From contig LZME01000095.1 in NCBI GenBank assembly GCA_001673575.1, positions 62,001-126,000 of the forward strand: DNA of 64,000 bases. The letters are read 5' to 3'. This DNA comes from Mycolicibacter heraklionensis (lineage in GTDB: Bacteria; Actinomycetota; Actinomycetes; Mycobacteriales; Mycobacteriaceae). The notes beneath the pieces were generated by a model. That model was given only the letters and a program-made list of their open reading frames with translations, was not told the origin of the DNA and searched no databases. This document shows, one piece after another, positions 24,395 to 32,768 of the stretch (positions within the stretch are counted from its first letter, which is position 1; every line of letters starts with the position of its first letter). Position numbers and translations under genes: made by a program.

Positions 24395-26055
24395 GCGCAC
24401 CTGGGCGCCCGCTTCCCGCGGTCACCCCCGAGAACGAATTCTTTTGGACCGCTGGCGCCGACGGCGTGCTACGGCTGCAGAAATGTCTCGACTGCGCGGC
24501 GCTGATCCATCCGCCACAACCGGTGTGCCGGTACTGCCGAAGCACGAACATGGGCGTGCGCGACGTGACTGGCCGAGCCACGCTGGCGGGGTTCACCGTC
24601 AACCACCGCTTCAGCCTGCCCGGTCTGCCGGCGCCCTATGTGGTGGCCCAAGTAGCGATCAACGAAGACCCACGAGTTCGACTGACCACCAACATCATCG
24701 ACTGCGAACCCGATCAACTCGAGCTAGGCCAGCAAGTGGAGGTGGCGTTCGAGCACATCGAAGACGTCTGGCTGCCGCTGTTTCGGCTAGCACCGGCCGG
24801 CGCGGGAGACTCAGCGACCAAACCGCTTCCCGATGACGAGATCGCGCCCGAGGACTACGCACAGCATGTGCGCCCGATGGTGACCTCCGACAAGTTCGAG
24901 GACAAGGTGGCGCTGACAGGGATCGGGGCTTCACGGCTGGGCCGTCGGCTCATGGCTGCGCCACTGGCGCTGACCGTGGAGGCGTGCCAGGCGGCTGTGG
25001 CCGACGCAGGCTTGACCTTCGAGGACATCGACGGACTCTCCACGTATCCGGGCTTGGACGTCGCGGGCATGGGTGAGGGCGGGGTCTCGGCACTTGAGGG
25101 CGCGTTGGGGTTCCGCCCGACCTGGATCAACGGCGGCATGGACACCTTCGGTCCGAGCGGCTCCGTCATCGCCGCGATGATGGCCGTGGCCACCGGGCTG
25201 GCCCGTCACGTGTTGTGTTTCCGAACCGTGTGGGAATCGACCTTCAGCGAACTGCTGAAAGTAGGCAAAGCCTCACCACCCGGCGGACGGCGCACGAACA
25301 GCTGGCAGGTTCCGTTCGGCGCCACCTCGGCGGCCCACACACTGGCACTCAATGCGCAGCGGCATTTCCATCGCTACGGCACCACCCGCGAGACCCTCGG
25401 CTGGATCGCGTTGAACCAGCGGGCCAATGCCGCACTCAACCCGACGGCGATCTACCGGGATCCGATGAGCATGGACGACTACCTGTCCGCGCGGATGATC
25501 ACCACCCCGTTCGGTCTCTACGACTGCGATGTCCCGTGCGATGGCGCGGTCGCGGTGGTCGTGTCGGCCGTCGACGTGGCACGCGACTTGGCCAAGCCGC
25601 CGATCCGAGTCGAGGCGGTCGGCACCCAGATTATCGAGCGAACCGACTGGGACCAGAGCACGCTGACTCACGAACCACAGGTCCTCGGCCAGTCCGCGCA
25701 CCTGTGGTCGCGCACGTCGATGCGGCCGGCGGACGTCGATGTGGCCGAGCTCTACGACGGGTTCACCTTCAACTGCCTGTCTTGGATTGAGGCACTGGGC
25801 TTCTGCGGCATCGGCGAGGCGAAGAGCTTTCTGGACGGGGGCGTCAACATCGCACGCGACGGGCTGCTGCCGCTGAACACCCACGGCGGTCAGCTCTCGC
25901 ACGGCCGCACGCATGGCATGGGCCTGATCCACGAGGCCGTCACCCAGTTGCGCGGTGAGGCCGGTGAACGCCAGGTTCCCGGTGCCCGGGTCGCGGTGGC
26001 GAGCAGCGGCGGACTGACACCGAGTGGGGTCATCTTGCTGCGGACCGACTCGTGA
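24391..26055 (+). CDS. DUF35/OB-fold-thiolase fusion (Ltp2-like aldolase or thiolase)
   Basis: A 554-aa two-domain protein. Residues about 10-150 are a DUF35 unit with a zinc ribbon (Cys32, 35, 46, 49 in CLDC...CRYC) and OB fold. From about 165 a lipid-transfer/thiolase-type domain follows (ALTGIGASRLGR, LYDGFTFNCLSWIEALGF, NTHGGQLSHGRTHGMG). In cholesterol side-chain breakdown, Ltp2 needs a separate DUF35 partner from ChsH2 to perform a retro-aldol cleavage; here both are one chain. So retro-aldol or thiolytic removal of an acyl-CoA unit is the likely role. It overlaps genes on both sides by four bases. Confidence 0.88.
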   Translation: MSAPGRPLPAVTPENEFFWTAGADGVLRLQKCLDCAALIHPPQPVCRYCRSTNMGVRDVTGRATLAGFTVNHRFSLPGLPAPYVVAQVAINEDPRVRLTTNIIDCEPDQLELGQQVEVAFEHIEDVWLPLFRLAPAGAGDSATKPLPDDEIAPEDYAQHVRPMVTSDKFEDKVALTGIGASRLGRRLMAAPLALTVEACQAAVADAGLTFEDIDGLSTYPGLDVAGMGEGGVSALEGALGFRPTWINGGMDTFGPSGSVIAAMMAVATGLARHVLCFRTVWESTFSELLKVGKASPPGGRRTNSWQVPFGATSAAHTLALNAQRHFHRYGTTRETLGWIALNQRANAALNPTAIYRDPMSMDDYLSARMITTPFGLYDCDVPCDGAVAVVVSAVDVARDLAKPPIRVEAVGTQIIERTDWDQSTLTHEPQVLGQSAHLWSRTSMRPADVDVAELYDGFTFNCLSWIEALGFCGIGEAKSFLDGGVNIARDGLLPLNTHGGQLSHGRTHGMGLIHEAVTQLRGEAGERQVPGARVAVASSGGLTPSGVILLRTDS

Positions 26056-26933
26056 GCGCCACGGTGCGCCCGCGGATGGTCAGCGCCGACGGGGTGCCGA
26101 TGTCGGCACTGGTCGCCGAGGTCCCCGATCCGCATGCGGTGATCGTCGCGCTGCACGGCGGCGGCACCACGTCGATCTATTTCGACTGCCCCGGACAGCC
26201 CACGCTATCTCTGCTGAGAACCGGTGCGGCGCAGGGCTACACCGTGATCGCGTTGGATCGCCCAGGCTACGGCAGTTCGGCCCTGTATCCGGAGTCGATG
26301 ACCGAGCCCGAGCAACGCGTCCGGCTAGCCTACCTGGCCGTCGACCGGATCCTCGGCGAACGGGCACGTGGCGCGGGGCTGTTCGTGCTGGGGCATTCCA
26401 ACGGCTGTGAGCTGGCGGTGCGGATGGCCGCGGCCGATCGCGGCGCGGGCCTGCTGGGTCTGGAACTGGCCGGCACCGGGCTGCGCTATCAGGACGCCGC
26501 GCGCACCGCATTGAGCTCGGCCGGACCCGGCCAGCGGCCCGCCGGTCTGCGCGAACTGCTCTGGGAGCCCGCATCGCTGTATCCGGAGGCGGTGCTGCGC
26601 GGGATCACCAACGCGTCCTCGGGTGCACCGTATGAAGCCGACATGGTGGCCAGTTGGCCGCGGCGAGACTTTCCGGCACTGGCCGCACAGGTTCGGGTGC
26701 CGGTGCGCTTCACCTTCGCCGAACACGAGAAGGTCTGGAAATCCTGTCCGGACGCGCAGCGCGAGATCCGCAACATCTTCACCGGCGCAGACAGTTTCAC
26801 GAGCAACCACCAGCCCGAGGCGGGCCACAATCTCAGCCTCGGCTTCAGCGCCGCGGAATACCACCGCTCGGTGCTGTCATTCGTCAACGATTGCGCGTCC
26901 GCCGTCGTCGCGCGGGACTCGGAGGTCAGCTGA
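26052..26933 (+). CDS. Alpha/beta-fold hydrolase
   Basis: A 293-aa alpha/beta hydrolase: ALHGGGTTS oxyanion loop near 35, IALDRPGYGSS, nucleophile elbow LGHSNGCEL near residue 115, and PEAGHNLSLGFS with the catalytic His near 265. The acid is likely in TFAEHEKVW or the residues preceding it. GTG overlaps the preceding stop (GTGA at 26052-26055) and its own TGA overlaps the next ATG (TGATG). This places it tightly in the NuoF-ferredoxin-aldolase operon. Possible jobs include thioester, ester or lactone hydrolysis; substrate cannot be read. Confidence 0.86.
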   Translation: MSATVRPRMVSADGVPMSALVAEVPDPHAVIVALHGGGTTSIYFDCPGQPTLSLLRTGAAQGYTVIALDRPGYGSSALYPESMTEPEQRVRLAYLAVDRILGERARGAGLFVLGHSNGCELAVRMAAADRGAGLLGLELAGTGLRYQDAARTALSSAGPGQRPAGLRELLWEPASLYPEAVLRGITNASSGAPYEADMVASWPRRDFPALAAQVRVPVRFTFAEHEKVWKSCPDAQREIRNIFTGADSFTSNHQPEAGHNLSLGFSAAEYHRSVLSFVNDCASAVVARDSEVS

Positions 26934-27751
26934 TGCGCGTCGGATTCATCGGGTTAGGCAGCCAGGGCGCGCCGATGGCGCGACGCATCGTCGAGGGCGG
27001 CTATGCCACGACGTTGTGGGCGCGAAGAGACGGCACACTGGAGCCCTTCTCCGACACCGAGGCACGCATCGCCGACTCCCCCGCGAAGCTGGCCGGCCAG
27101 AGCGATTTGGTCTGCCTGTGCGTGGTCGGTGACTCCGACGTCGAGGAGGTGGTCCGGGGCGACAACGGTGTGCTGACCGGTTTGCAACCCGGCGGGATCA
27201 TCGCGATTCACAGCACGGTCCATCCCGACACCTGTCGCCGGTTGGCGCAGCACTGTGCCGAACATCAGGTCTCGGTGATCGATGCTCCGGTGAGCGGGGG
27301 CGGCCCGGCCGCAGCGGCCGGCACGTTGCTGGTGATGGCCGGTGGCGAAGCCGACGTCGTGGAGCGCTGCCGGCCGGTCTTCGAGACCTACGCCGACCCG
27401 GTGGTGCATCTGGGCGATCTCGGCTCCGGCCAAGTAACCAAGTTGCTCAACAATCTGTTGTTCACCGCCAACCTCGGTACTGCCGCCACCGCGCTGGCTC
27501 TGGGCAAGCAGTTGGGCGTCGCCACTGACCGGCTCGCCGAGGTGGTCTCCGGTGGCAGCGCGAACAGCTTCGCGCTGAACAGCATCCGGGGTTCCGGCGG
27601 CACCCTGGACCGGTTGGCCGGGCTGGCGGGAGCCTTGTTGCAAAAGGATGTCCGATTGGTATCCGACTTGGCGGAGCGGGCCGGGGCGGATCCCGGCGCG
27701 GTGCTCGATGCCGCCGATGCGGCGCTGGCGCTGATGGATCACCCCCGGTGA
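26933..27751 (+). CDS. NAD(P)-dependent beta-hydroxyacid dehydrogenase family protein
   Basis: A 272-aa member of the 3-hydroxyisobutyrate/6-phosphogluconate dehydrogenase family. The N-terminal Rossmann motif is VGFIGLGSQGAPMA, the substrate-binding signature is DAPVSGGGPAAAAGTL near residue 118, and GSGQVTKLLNN near 164 carries the catalytic lysine. Such enzymes oxidise beta-hydroxy acids or reduce the semialdehydes. Length is slightly short of the usual 290 because the C-terminus is trimmed. ATG overlaps the preceding stop (TGATG); the longer open frame upstream is the shadow of the hydrolase gene. Confidence 0.88.
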   Translation: MRVGFIGLGSQGAPMARRIVEGGYATTLWARRDGTLEPFSDTEARIADSPAKLAGQSDLVCLCVVGDSDVEEVVRGDNGVLTGLQPGGIIAIHSTVHPDTCRRLAQHCAEHQVSVIDAPVSGGGPAAAAGTLLVMAGGEADVVERCRPVFETYADPVVHLGDLGSGQVTKLLNNLLFTANLGTAATALALGKQLGVATDRLAEVVSGGSANSFALNSIRGSGGTLDRLAGLAGALLQKDVRLVSDLAERAGADPGAVLDAADAALALMDHPR

Positions 27752-27864
27752 CACCGGTCTGCGGTGACCCCTTCCGACAAGCTGCCGTTTGTCTTACAGT
27801 AGCGGTTATAGTCCATCGTCCCAGCGTCGTCTTCGCCTAGCGTCCGGCGCACCGAGGAGGTTCG

Positions 27865-29067
27865 ATGACCAAGGCGGAACTCATCTTCGACCCGTTCTCC
27901 GAAGAGTATTACGAGAACCCGTTCGACATCTATCGGCGCATGCGCGAGGAAGCGCCGCTGTACTACAACGCCGAAGAGGATTTCTACGCGCTGACGCGAC
28001 ACGAAGACGTGTCGGCGGCCCTCAAGGACTTCGAAACCTACTCGTCGGCCCGCGGCTGCGACCTCGCGATGGTGCGCTCGGGTGAGGCGCCGCAGAAGAT
28101 GATCATCTTCATGGACCCGCCCGATCACCGGCACATGCGCAGCCTGCTCAACAAGGCCTTCACCCCGCGCGCGATTCAGGCCCAGCGCGACACCGTCATC
28201 GAACAGGTCGAGCGGTTCCTGGGCGCCGTCGACCCCAACGGTTTCGACGTGGTGCAGGACTTCTCCGGACCGTTCCCAGTGGAGGTCATCACCCGGATGG
28301 CCGGGGTCCCCGATGAGTACCGCCAACAGGTTCGGCACTGGATCGACACCTCGCTGCACCGCGAGCCGGGGCAGATCGAGGTCAGCGAGGCCGGCATGCA
28401 GGCCACTATCGAGACCGCGACCTACTACTACGGGCTGATCCAGGAACGGCGCGCCGACCCGCAAGACGACATGATCAGCAGGCTGATCGCCGCCGAAATG
28501 CCCGGCGAAGACGGCCAGATGCGGCGCCTCGACGATATCGAGATCACCGGATTCGCCTCGCTACTCGGCGCCGCCGGCGCGGAAACCGTCACCAAGCTGG
28601 TCGGCAACGCCGCGGTGATCTTCGCCCGTCAGCCCGACCAGTGGCAGAAGCTTCTCGACGATCGCAGCAAGGTCCCCGCCGCAGTCGAGGAACTGCTGCG
28701 CTACGAGGGCCCGGTGCAGTACAACGTCCGCTACACCCTCAAGGAAGCGCACGTCGCCGGCGGCACCATTCCGGCCGGCAAACCGGTGTTCTTGATCGCC
28801 GCCGCGGCCAACCGGGATCCCGAAGCGTTCACCGATCCTGACACCTTCGACATCGACCGAGACCAGACGCAGGCACAACACCTGGGCCTGGGGTATGGGA
28901 TTCACAGCTGCCTGGGGGCGGCGCTGGCCCGGATGGAAAGCGTCATCGCCCTGGAGCGGCTACTGGACTTCATGCCTCGCTACGAAGTGGATTGGGCTGG
29001 CCTGCAACGAGTTCACATGCAGAACGTCTCCGGCTGGAAGAACGTTCCAGTCCGCGTGTTGCGTTAG
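27865..29067 (+). CDS. Cytochrome P450 with Phe-to-Leu in the heme loop
   Basis: A 400-aa class I P450. The heme loop reads HLGLGYGIHSCLGA with Cys349; the almost invariant Phe of FGxGxHxCxG is Leu here. The I-helix segment is LLGAAGAETVT (Ala-Gly-x-Glu-Thr) and the ExxR pair is EELLR. GAGGAGG precedes the ATG. A 113-bp gap upstream suggests its own promoter, and a ferredoxin gene follows nine bases after the stop. The Phe-to-Leu change would be expected to alter the heme potential or proximal pocket, not to abolish heme binding. Substrate unknown. Confidence 0.92.
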   Translation: MTKAELIFDPFSEEYYENPFDIYRRMREEAPLYYNAEEDFYALTRHEDVSAALKDFETYSSARGCDLAMVRSGEAPQKMIIFMDPPDHRHMRSLLNKAFTPRAIQAQRDTVIEQVERFLGAVDPNGFDVVQDFSGPFPVEVITRMAGVPDEYRQQVRHWIDTSLHREPGQIEVSEAGMQATIETATYYYGLIQERRADPQDDMISRLIAAEMPGEDGQMRRLDDIEITGFASLLGAAGAETVTKLVGNAAVIFARQPDQWQKLLDDRSKVPAAVEELLRYEGPVQYNVRYTLKEAHVAGGTIPAGKPVFLIAAAANRDPEAFTDPDTFDIDRDQTQAQHLGLGYGIHSCLGAALARMESVIALERLLDFMPRYEVDWAGLQRVHMQNVSGWKNVPVRVLR

Positions 29068-29075
29068 GAGTAGCG

Positions 29076-29279
29076 ATGTCACGCCGACAGGTAGTGGTCG
29101 ATTACGGGCTGTGCGAATCCAATGCGATCTGCATGGGCATCAACCCGGAGGTGTTCCACGTCGATGACGACGACAACCTCTTCATTCTCAAGCCTGACAT
29201 CACCGCCGAGACCGAACGCGACGTCGCCGAGGCGGTCCGTCGTTGCCCCCGCCAGGCCCTGGCGATAGTCGACGACTAG
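29076..29279 (+). CDS. P450-type ferredoxin
   Basis: A 67-aa ferredoxin (VVVDYGLCESNAICMGINPEVF) with cysteines in C-x5-C spacing near residues 12 and 18 and a CP motif near 56, the small single-cluster type. It starts nine bases after the P450 stop with TAGGAG just upstream of the ATG, so the two form a unit. Acidic stretch HVDDDDNLF follows the cluster. The longer upstream open frame is a shadow of the P450 gene. It converges on the DUF1330 gene, 39 bp away. Confidence 0.9.
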   Translation: MSRRQVVVDYGLCESNAICMGINPEVFHVDDDDNLFILKPDITAETERDVAEAVRRCPRQALAIVDD

Positions 29280-29318
29280 CGTCCTCGCCGTTTTCCCGCC
29301 GTGGAGCGGGGCCTGGGT

Positions 29319-29621
29319 CTAACGTGCCGGGAATCCCGACAGGATCACCGCGTTGCACTCGGCCGCGGCCTGCCGCAGCTTCGCCGCCTCCTGGTAACCC
29401 TCGGAGTTGTACCAAGCACGGGCCGCGTCGACGGATTCGAATTCCAACACCACGGTTTGGTTTCCGTGCCACTCACCTTCCAGCACCTCATGCTGGGTCT
29501 CGACGGCCAGGATCGTGGCGTTGGCCATCGTCGGACCCGCCGCCTTACCGTAGGCGACCATGCCCGCGGGGTCCTTGATGGCCTCGGTCAAGATGACATA
29601 TCCCTTGGGCGCGTTCGTCAT
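29319..29621 (-). CDS. DUF1330 family protein
   Basis: A 100-aa protein matching the DUF1330 pattern: GYVILTEAIKDPAGMVAYG, VLEGEWHGNQTVVLEFESVDAARAWYNSEGYQEA and the closing NAVILSGF. It is a small dimeric alpha/beta-barrel-like fold of unknown activity, often seen with catabolic genes. ATG at 29621 overlaps the ferredoxin stop (TAATG) and GGAGAG lies just upstream, so it is translated together with the ferredoxin and P450 of the same strand. The upstream in-frame ATG at 29669 would lie within the ferredoxin gene. Confidence 0.88.
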   Translation of the reverse strand: MTNAPKGYVILTEAIKDPAGMVAYGKAAGPTMANATILAVETQHEVLEGEWHGNQTVVLEFESVDAARAWYNSEGYQEAAKLRQAAAECNAVILSGFPAR

Positions 29622-29827
29622 TAGCTCTCCTGAGTGTCGGTGACGTCGTCGATGGCACGTTCTGGGCATTGTTTGATGGCGTCACGGACCGCGTCTTCGA
29701 ACTGCGCCGGTACCTCGTCGACGGTGACCTCGGAGTAGCCGTCGTCGTTGATGGCGAACACCTGCGGGCAGATCGTGGTGCAGATGCCGTGTCCGGCGCA
29801 GCGGTCCGGGTCAACCCAGGCCTTCAT
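29621..29827 (-). CDS. Ferredoxin with an extra cysteine
   Basis: A 68-aa ferredoxin, MKAWVDPDRCAGHGICTTICPQVF, with CP near residue 54. Besides the usual C-x5-C and late CP cysteines it has a third nearby Cys (C-x5-C-x3-C) where the relatives in this window have Ala-Pro or Asn-Pro. That could permit a [4Fe-4S] cluster, or simply be a spare thiol. ATG overlaps the P450 stop as ATGA (29824-29827), and its stop overlaps the DUF1330 gene, so the three are translated as a unit. It is the natural electron donor of that P450. Confidence 0.9.
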   Translation of the reverse strand: MKAWVDPDRCAGHGICTTICPQVFAINDDGYSEVTVDEVPAQFEDAVRDAIKQCPERAIDDVTDTQES

Positions 29828-31119
29828 CGCACTGTCCGCTCGGCCGGGGTGAATTCCAGGTTCAATTGGACCAGTCCGCGCAGGATGTAGGTCGGGATGT
29901 AGTGGAATCGGCGCGCACCGTCGGGGCCGTGCAGCTCGTCGGAGATCCTGATGTCGGTGGTGCGGTCCAGCAGCCGCTCGAGGGCGATGCGGGTTTCAGC
30001 GCGGGCCAGTGGCGAGCCGGGGCAGCTGTGGATCCCGCGCCCAAAAGTGATGTGTTGACGGGCATTCGAGCGAGCCGGGTCGAAGGTGTCCGGGTCGGCG
30101 AAACGGCGCGGGTCCCGGTTCGCCGCGGCGGCCAGCACCATCAACGTGGTACCGGCCGGGACATGCACCCCGCCGATTTCGGCGTCCACCCGGGAGAGCC
30201 GGAAGTCGCCCTTGACCGGACTCTCGAAGCGCAGCACCTCCTCAATGAAGTTCGGGATGAGGCCGCGGTCAGCACGAAGCCGCTGCTGGATGTCGGGCCG
30301 CTCCCCGATGATCTTCAGGGCGGAGCCGAGCAGTCGCACCGTGGTTTCCTGGCCCGCCGAGTAGACATTGGCGGCCACCTTGGCCACGTCCATCGGGTCC
30401 GGAACGGAACCGTCGGGGAACGTCGCCTCCGCCATGCCGGTCAGCACGTCCTCGCGCGGAGCGCTGCGGCGGTCGGCGATATAGCCGGCGAACGTGGCGT
30501 AGAGGAACTCCAACGGGCTGTGCGCCAGCGCCTTGGCGTCGGTGCTGCCGATCCCACCACCGACGTTGTGGTGCATGTTCTTGACGAAGTCATCACGATC
30601 TTCGTCCGGGACGCCCAGCAGGTCCGCGATGACCAGCAGGGTGAACGGGGCCGCGAAGCCGCCGATGAACTCACCGGCGCCGGGCGCCAGGAAATCGTCG
30701 AGTACCGCATCGGCGAGCTCCCACATGGCGTCCTCGTTCTCCTTGAGGCGCTTGGGGGTGAGCAGCCGCATCAGCAGCGCACGGTGGTTGGTGTGCGTCG
30801 GCGGGTCCAGGGTCGGCAGCTGGTCGCTGAACGGCAGTTGGTCACGGTGCTTGTCGATCAGCTCCCCGACGGTCTCGCCCCCCAGGTCGCCGTCGAGCGG
30901 TACCGGGAAGCCGGGGAACGGGCCGGTCACCGCGATACACGAGGAGAACACCTCGGCATTGCCGGCCACCGCACAAGCTTCGTCCCAGCCGGTCACCATC
31001 GTCACGCCGTGGTGCGGCTCGCGGGTTACCGGCGAGCGCTCCCGCAGCGCGCGCAAGTAGGGGTATGGGTCGCCGACCACCGTTTGGTCGGTGAAGAAGT
31101 CGATCGCGTCTGGATCCAT
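29824..31119 (-). CDS. Cytochrome P450
   Basis: A 431-aa class I P450. The heme loop is TFGRGIHSCPGSPLAR with Cys366, the I-helix is VYSAGQETTVR and the ExxR pair is in IEEVLRFE. It is a little longer than average because of an acidic insert around residues 75-95. The ATG at 31119 lies 27 bp downstream of a perfect copy of the regional palindrome, giving a compact regulated promoter. It is followed by coupled ferredoxin and DUF1330 genes. CYP family and substrate cannot be assigned from sequence reading alone. Confidence 0.93.
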   Translation of the reverse strand: MDPDAIDFFTDQTVVGDPYPYLRALRERSPVTREPHHGVTMVTGWDEACAVAGNAEVFSSCIAVTGPFPGFPVPLDGDLGGETVGELIDKHRDQLPFSDQLPTLDPPTHTNHRALLMRLLTPKRLKENEDAMWELADAVLDDFLAPGAGEFIGGFAAPFTLLVIADLLGVPDEDRDDFVKNMHHNVGGGIGSTDAKALAHSPLEFLYATFAGYIADRRSAPREDVLTGMAEATFPDGSVPDPMDVAKVAANVYSAGQETTVRLLGSALKIIGERPDIQQRLRADRGLIPNFIEEVLRFESPVKGDFRLSRVDAEIGGVHVPAGTTLMVLAAAANRDPRRFADPDTFDPARSNARQHITFGRGIHSCPGSPLARAETRIALERLLDRTTDIRISDELHGPDGARRFHYIPTYILRGLVQLNLEFTPAERTVR

Positions 31120-31146
31120 CGAGCCGTTTCGCTCCCTCTCACCATC

Positions 31147-31161
31147 GAGAATCCCATTCTC
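31147..31161. promoter_or_regulatory. Operator palindrome (perfect GAGAAT-CCC-ATTCTC)
   Basis: Perfect six-base arms around CCC. It lies 27 bp upstream of the P450 start at 31119, the same distance as the copy before the acyl-CoA dehydrogenase pair at 18557. It probably controls the P450-ferredoxin-DUF1330 unit. Confidence 0.8.
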
Positions 31162-31229
31162 GTAACTGGTGAATAGAATTTCATATCGCGACGGTGCCCG
31201 TCAATGTTGCCCGTGCGGCCGGGCCCGAC

Positions 31230-32516
31230 TCAGCTGTTCGACCGCGCGGCTTCCATCAAGGCATTCGCCTGACGATCGCCATCCTTGTGGTGACTGAGCG
31301 CACGGATCGAGACGTCGTGGCCCTCGGCAGCCTTGCGCAGCGCGCCGACCCCTGCCTGCTCGCGGGGTATGTGCGAGAACGGGTCGAACGAGTACCAGCG
31401 CATGGCGTTTTGGTGAGTCATCTTGTTGATGTCGTCATCGCCCACGTTGTTGGCGGTCAGCACATCCCACAACTCTTCGGGCGCTCCGGGCCACATCGAG
31501 TCGCTGTGCGGGTAGTCGGCCTCCCAGGCGATGTTGTCGATACCGATCAGGTGGCGCAATTGAACACCCACCGGATCGGAGATGAAACAGGTCAGGAAGT
31601 GCTCCCGGAACACCTCGGAGGGAACCTTCGGACCGAAGTCCTGACCGGTCCAGGTCGAATGCATCTCATAGGTGCGATCCACGCGCTCCAGGAAGTACGG
31701 GATCCACCCGGTGCCGCCCTCAGAGAGGGCGATCTTGAGGCCCGGATATTGCTTGATCGGCCGGGACCACAACAGATCCGCGGCGGCTTGGACGATATTC
31801 ATCGGCTGCAGGGTGATCATCACATCCATCGGCGCATCGGGTGCGGTGATGGCCAGCTTGCCGGACGACCCGATGTGCACATTGAGCACCATGTCGGTGT
31901 CGCACAGCGCCTGCCACAGCGGGTCCCAGTACGCGTCATGGAAACTCGGATAGCCCATCGCAGCCGGGTTCTCGGTGAACGTCAAGGCATGCACGCCCTT
32001 CTTGGACACCCGCCGCACCTCGTCGGCACACTTCTGCGCATCCCAGATCACCGGTATCGCCATCGGAATGAACCGCCCGGGATAGGCCCCGCACCATTCG
32101 TCGATGTGCCAGTCGTTGTAGGCCTGCACCAGCGCCACCGAGAAGTCCGCGTCGTCGGTGGCGAAGAGTCGGCCGGCGAAGCCCGGGAACGAGGGGAAGC
32201 AGATCGAGCCCAGAATGCCGCCGGCATTCATGTCCTTGATCCGCTCGTCGACGTTGTAGCAACCGGGCCGGATCTCATCGAGGCCCTGCGGCTCCAGCCC
32301 GTACTCCTCTTTGGGCCGGCCCGCGACCGCGTTGAGCGCGACGTTGGGGATCACCACGTCGCGGAACTGCCAGGAGTCGGAACCATCCGCGTTGTGCACC
32401 AAACGCGGCGCGTCATCGAGGTACTTGCGCGGCAGGTGGTTGGCGAACATGTCCGGTGGTTCAACGGTGTGGTCGTCGACGCTGATCAGAATCATGTCGT
32501 CCTTGTTCACGGCCAT
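31230..32516 (-). CDS. Amidohydrolase-2 family (PF04909) protein
   Basis: A 428-aa TIM-barrel hydrolase or decarboxylase: LISVDDHTVEPPDMF (N-terminal metal region), LNVHIGSSGK, IALSEGGTGWIPYFLERVD and AWEADYPHSDSMWPG with the catalytic Asp. The C-terminal 40 residues are charged and probably peripheral. Start is uncertain: GGAGG touches the ATG at 32516 directly, so the GTG two codons on (32510) is better spaced. It is read divergently from 32769, with a perfect palindrome between. Similar proteins occur in mycobacterial ring-degradation clusters; the reaction here is unknown. Confidence 0.9.
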   Translation of the reverse strand: MAVNKDDMILISVDDHTVEPPDMFANHLPRKYLDDAPRLVHNADGSDSWQFRDVVIPNVALNAVAGRPKEEYGLEPQGLDEIRPGCYNVDERIKDMNAGGILGSICFPSFPGFAGRLFATDDADFSVALVQAYNDWHIDEWCGAYPGRFIPMAIPVIWDAQKCADEVRRVSKKGVHALTFTENPAAMGYPSFHDAYWDPLWQALCDTDMVLNVHIGSSGKLAITAPDAPMDVMITLQPMNIVQAAADLLWSRPIKQYPGLKIALSEGGTGWIPYFLERVDRTYEMHSTWTGQDFGPKVPSEVFREHFLTCFISDPVGVQLRHLIGIDNIAWEADYPHSDSMWPGAPEELWDVLTANNVGDDDINKMTHQNAMRWYSFDPFSHIPREQAGVGALRKAAEGHDVSIRALSHHKDGDRQANALMEAARSNS

Positions 32517-32735
32517 CCTCCGTTCCGGGCGCGGCACAGCGGGCCGCCCCAACGACGTCTCCAATGAAAACTATCTTCCCGTTTTCGGAGAATCAACCTT
32601 CGCGCAAGCCCAACGGCGTTGCGCCGCCCGCGGCGCGACCGGCCCGGCGTGCACCGTTGCGCCTACCCGCCCACCTGCGCAAATGGCGAAGTGTTGACCA
32701 ATCGAGCCAAACATGGAAATCTGTTGGTCAAATAT

Positions 32736-32750
32736 GAGAATGCGATTCTC
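32736..32750. promoter_or_regulatory. Operator palindrome (perfect GAGAAT-GCG-ATTCTC)
   Basis: Perfect arms; TATGAGAAT and ATTCTCGTA flank the centre. It lies 18 bp before the ATG at 32769, next to the Shine-Dalgarno GAGGAGG, in the divergent gap with the amidohydrolase at 32516. A protein bound here could block the operon that includes the Rieske oxygenase and the acyl-CoA dehydrogenase pair. Confidence 0.8.
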
Positions 32751-32768
32751 GTAAACGAGGAGGAACCG

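Noticed and set aside
29866..31176. A 436-residue open frame on the plus strand opposite the P450 at 29824-31119
   Set aside because: Shadow of the P450: the opposite frame carries heme, I-helix and ExxR motifs, this one only Arg/Val/Gly-rich text.
31194..32567. A 457-residue open frame on the plus strand opposite the amidohydrolase at 31230-32516
   Set aside because: The minus frame has amidohydrolase motifs; this one is repetitive Val/Arg/His text and runs across the promoter palindrome.
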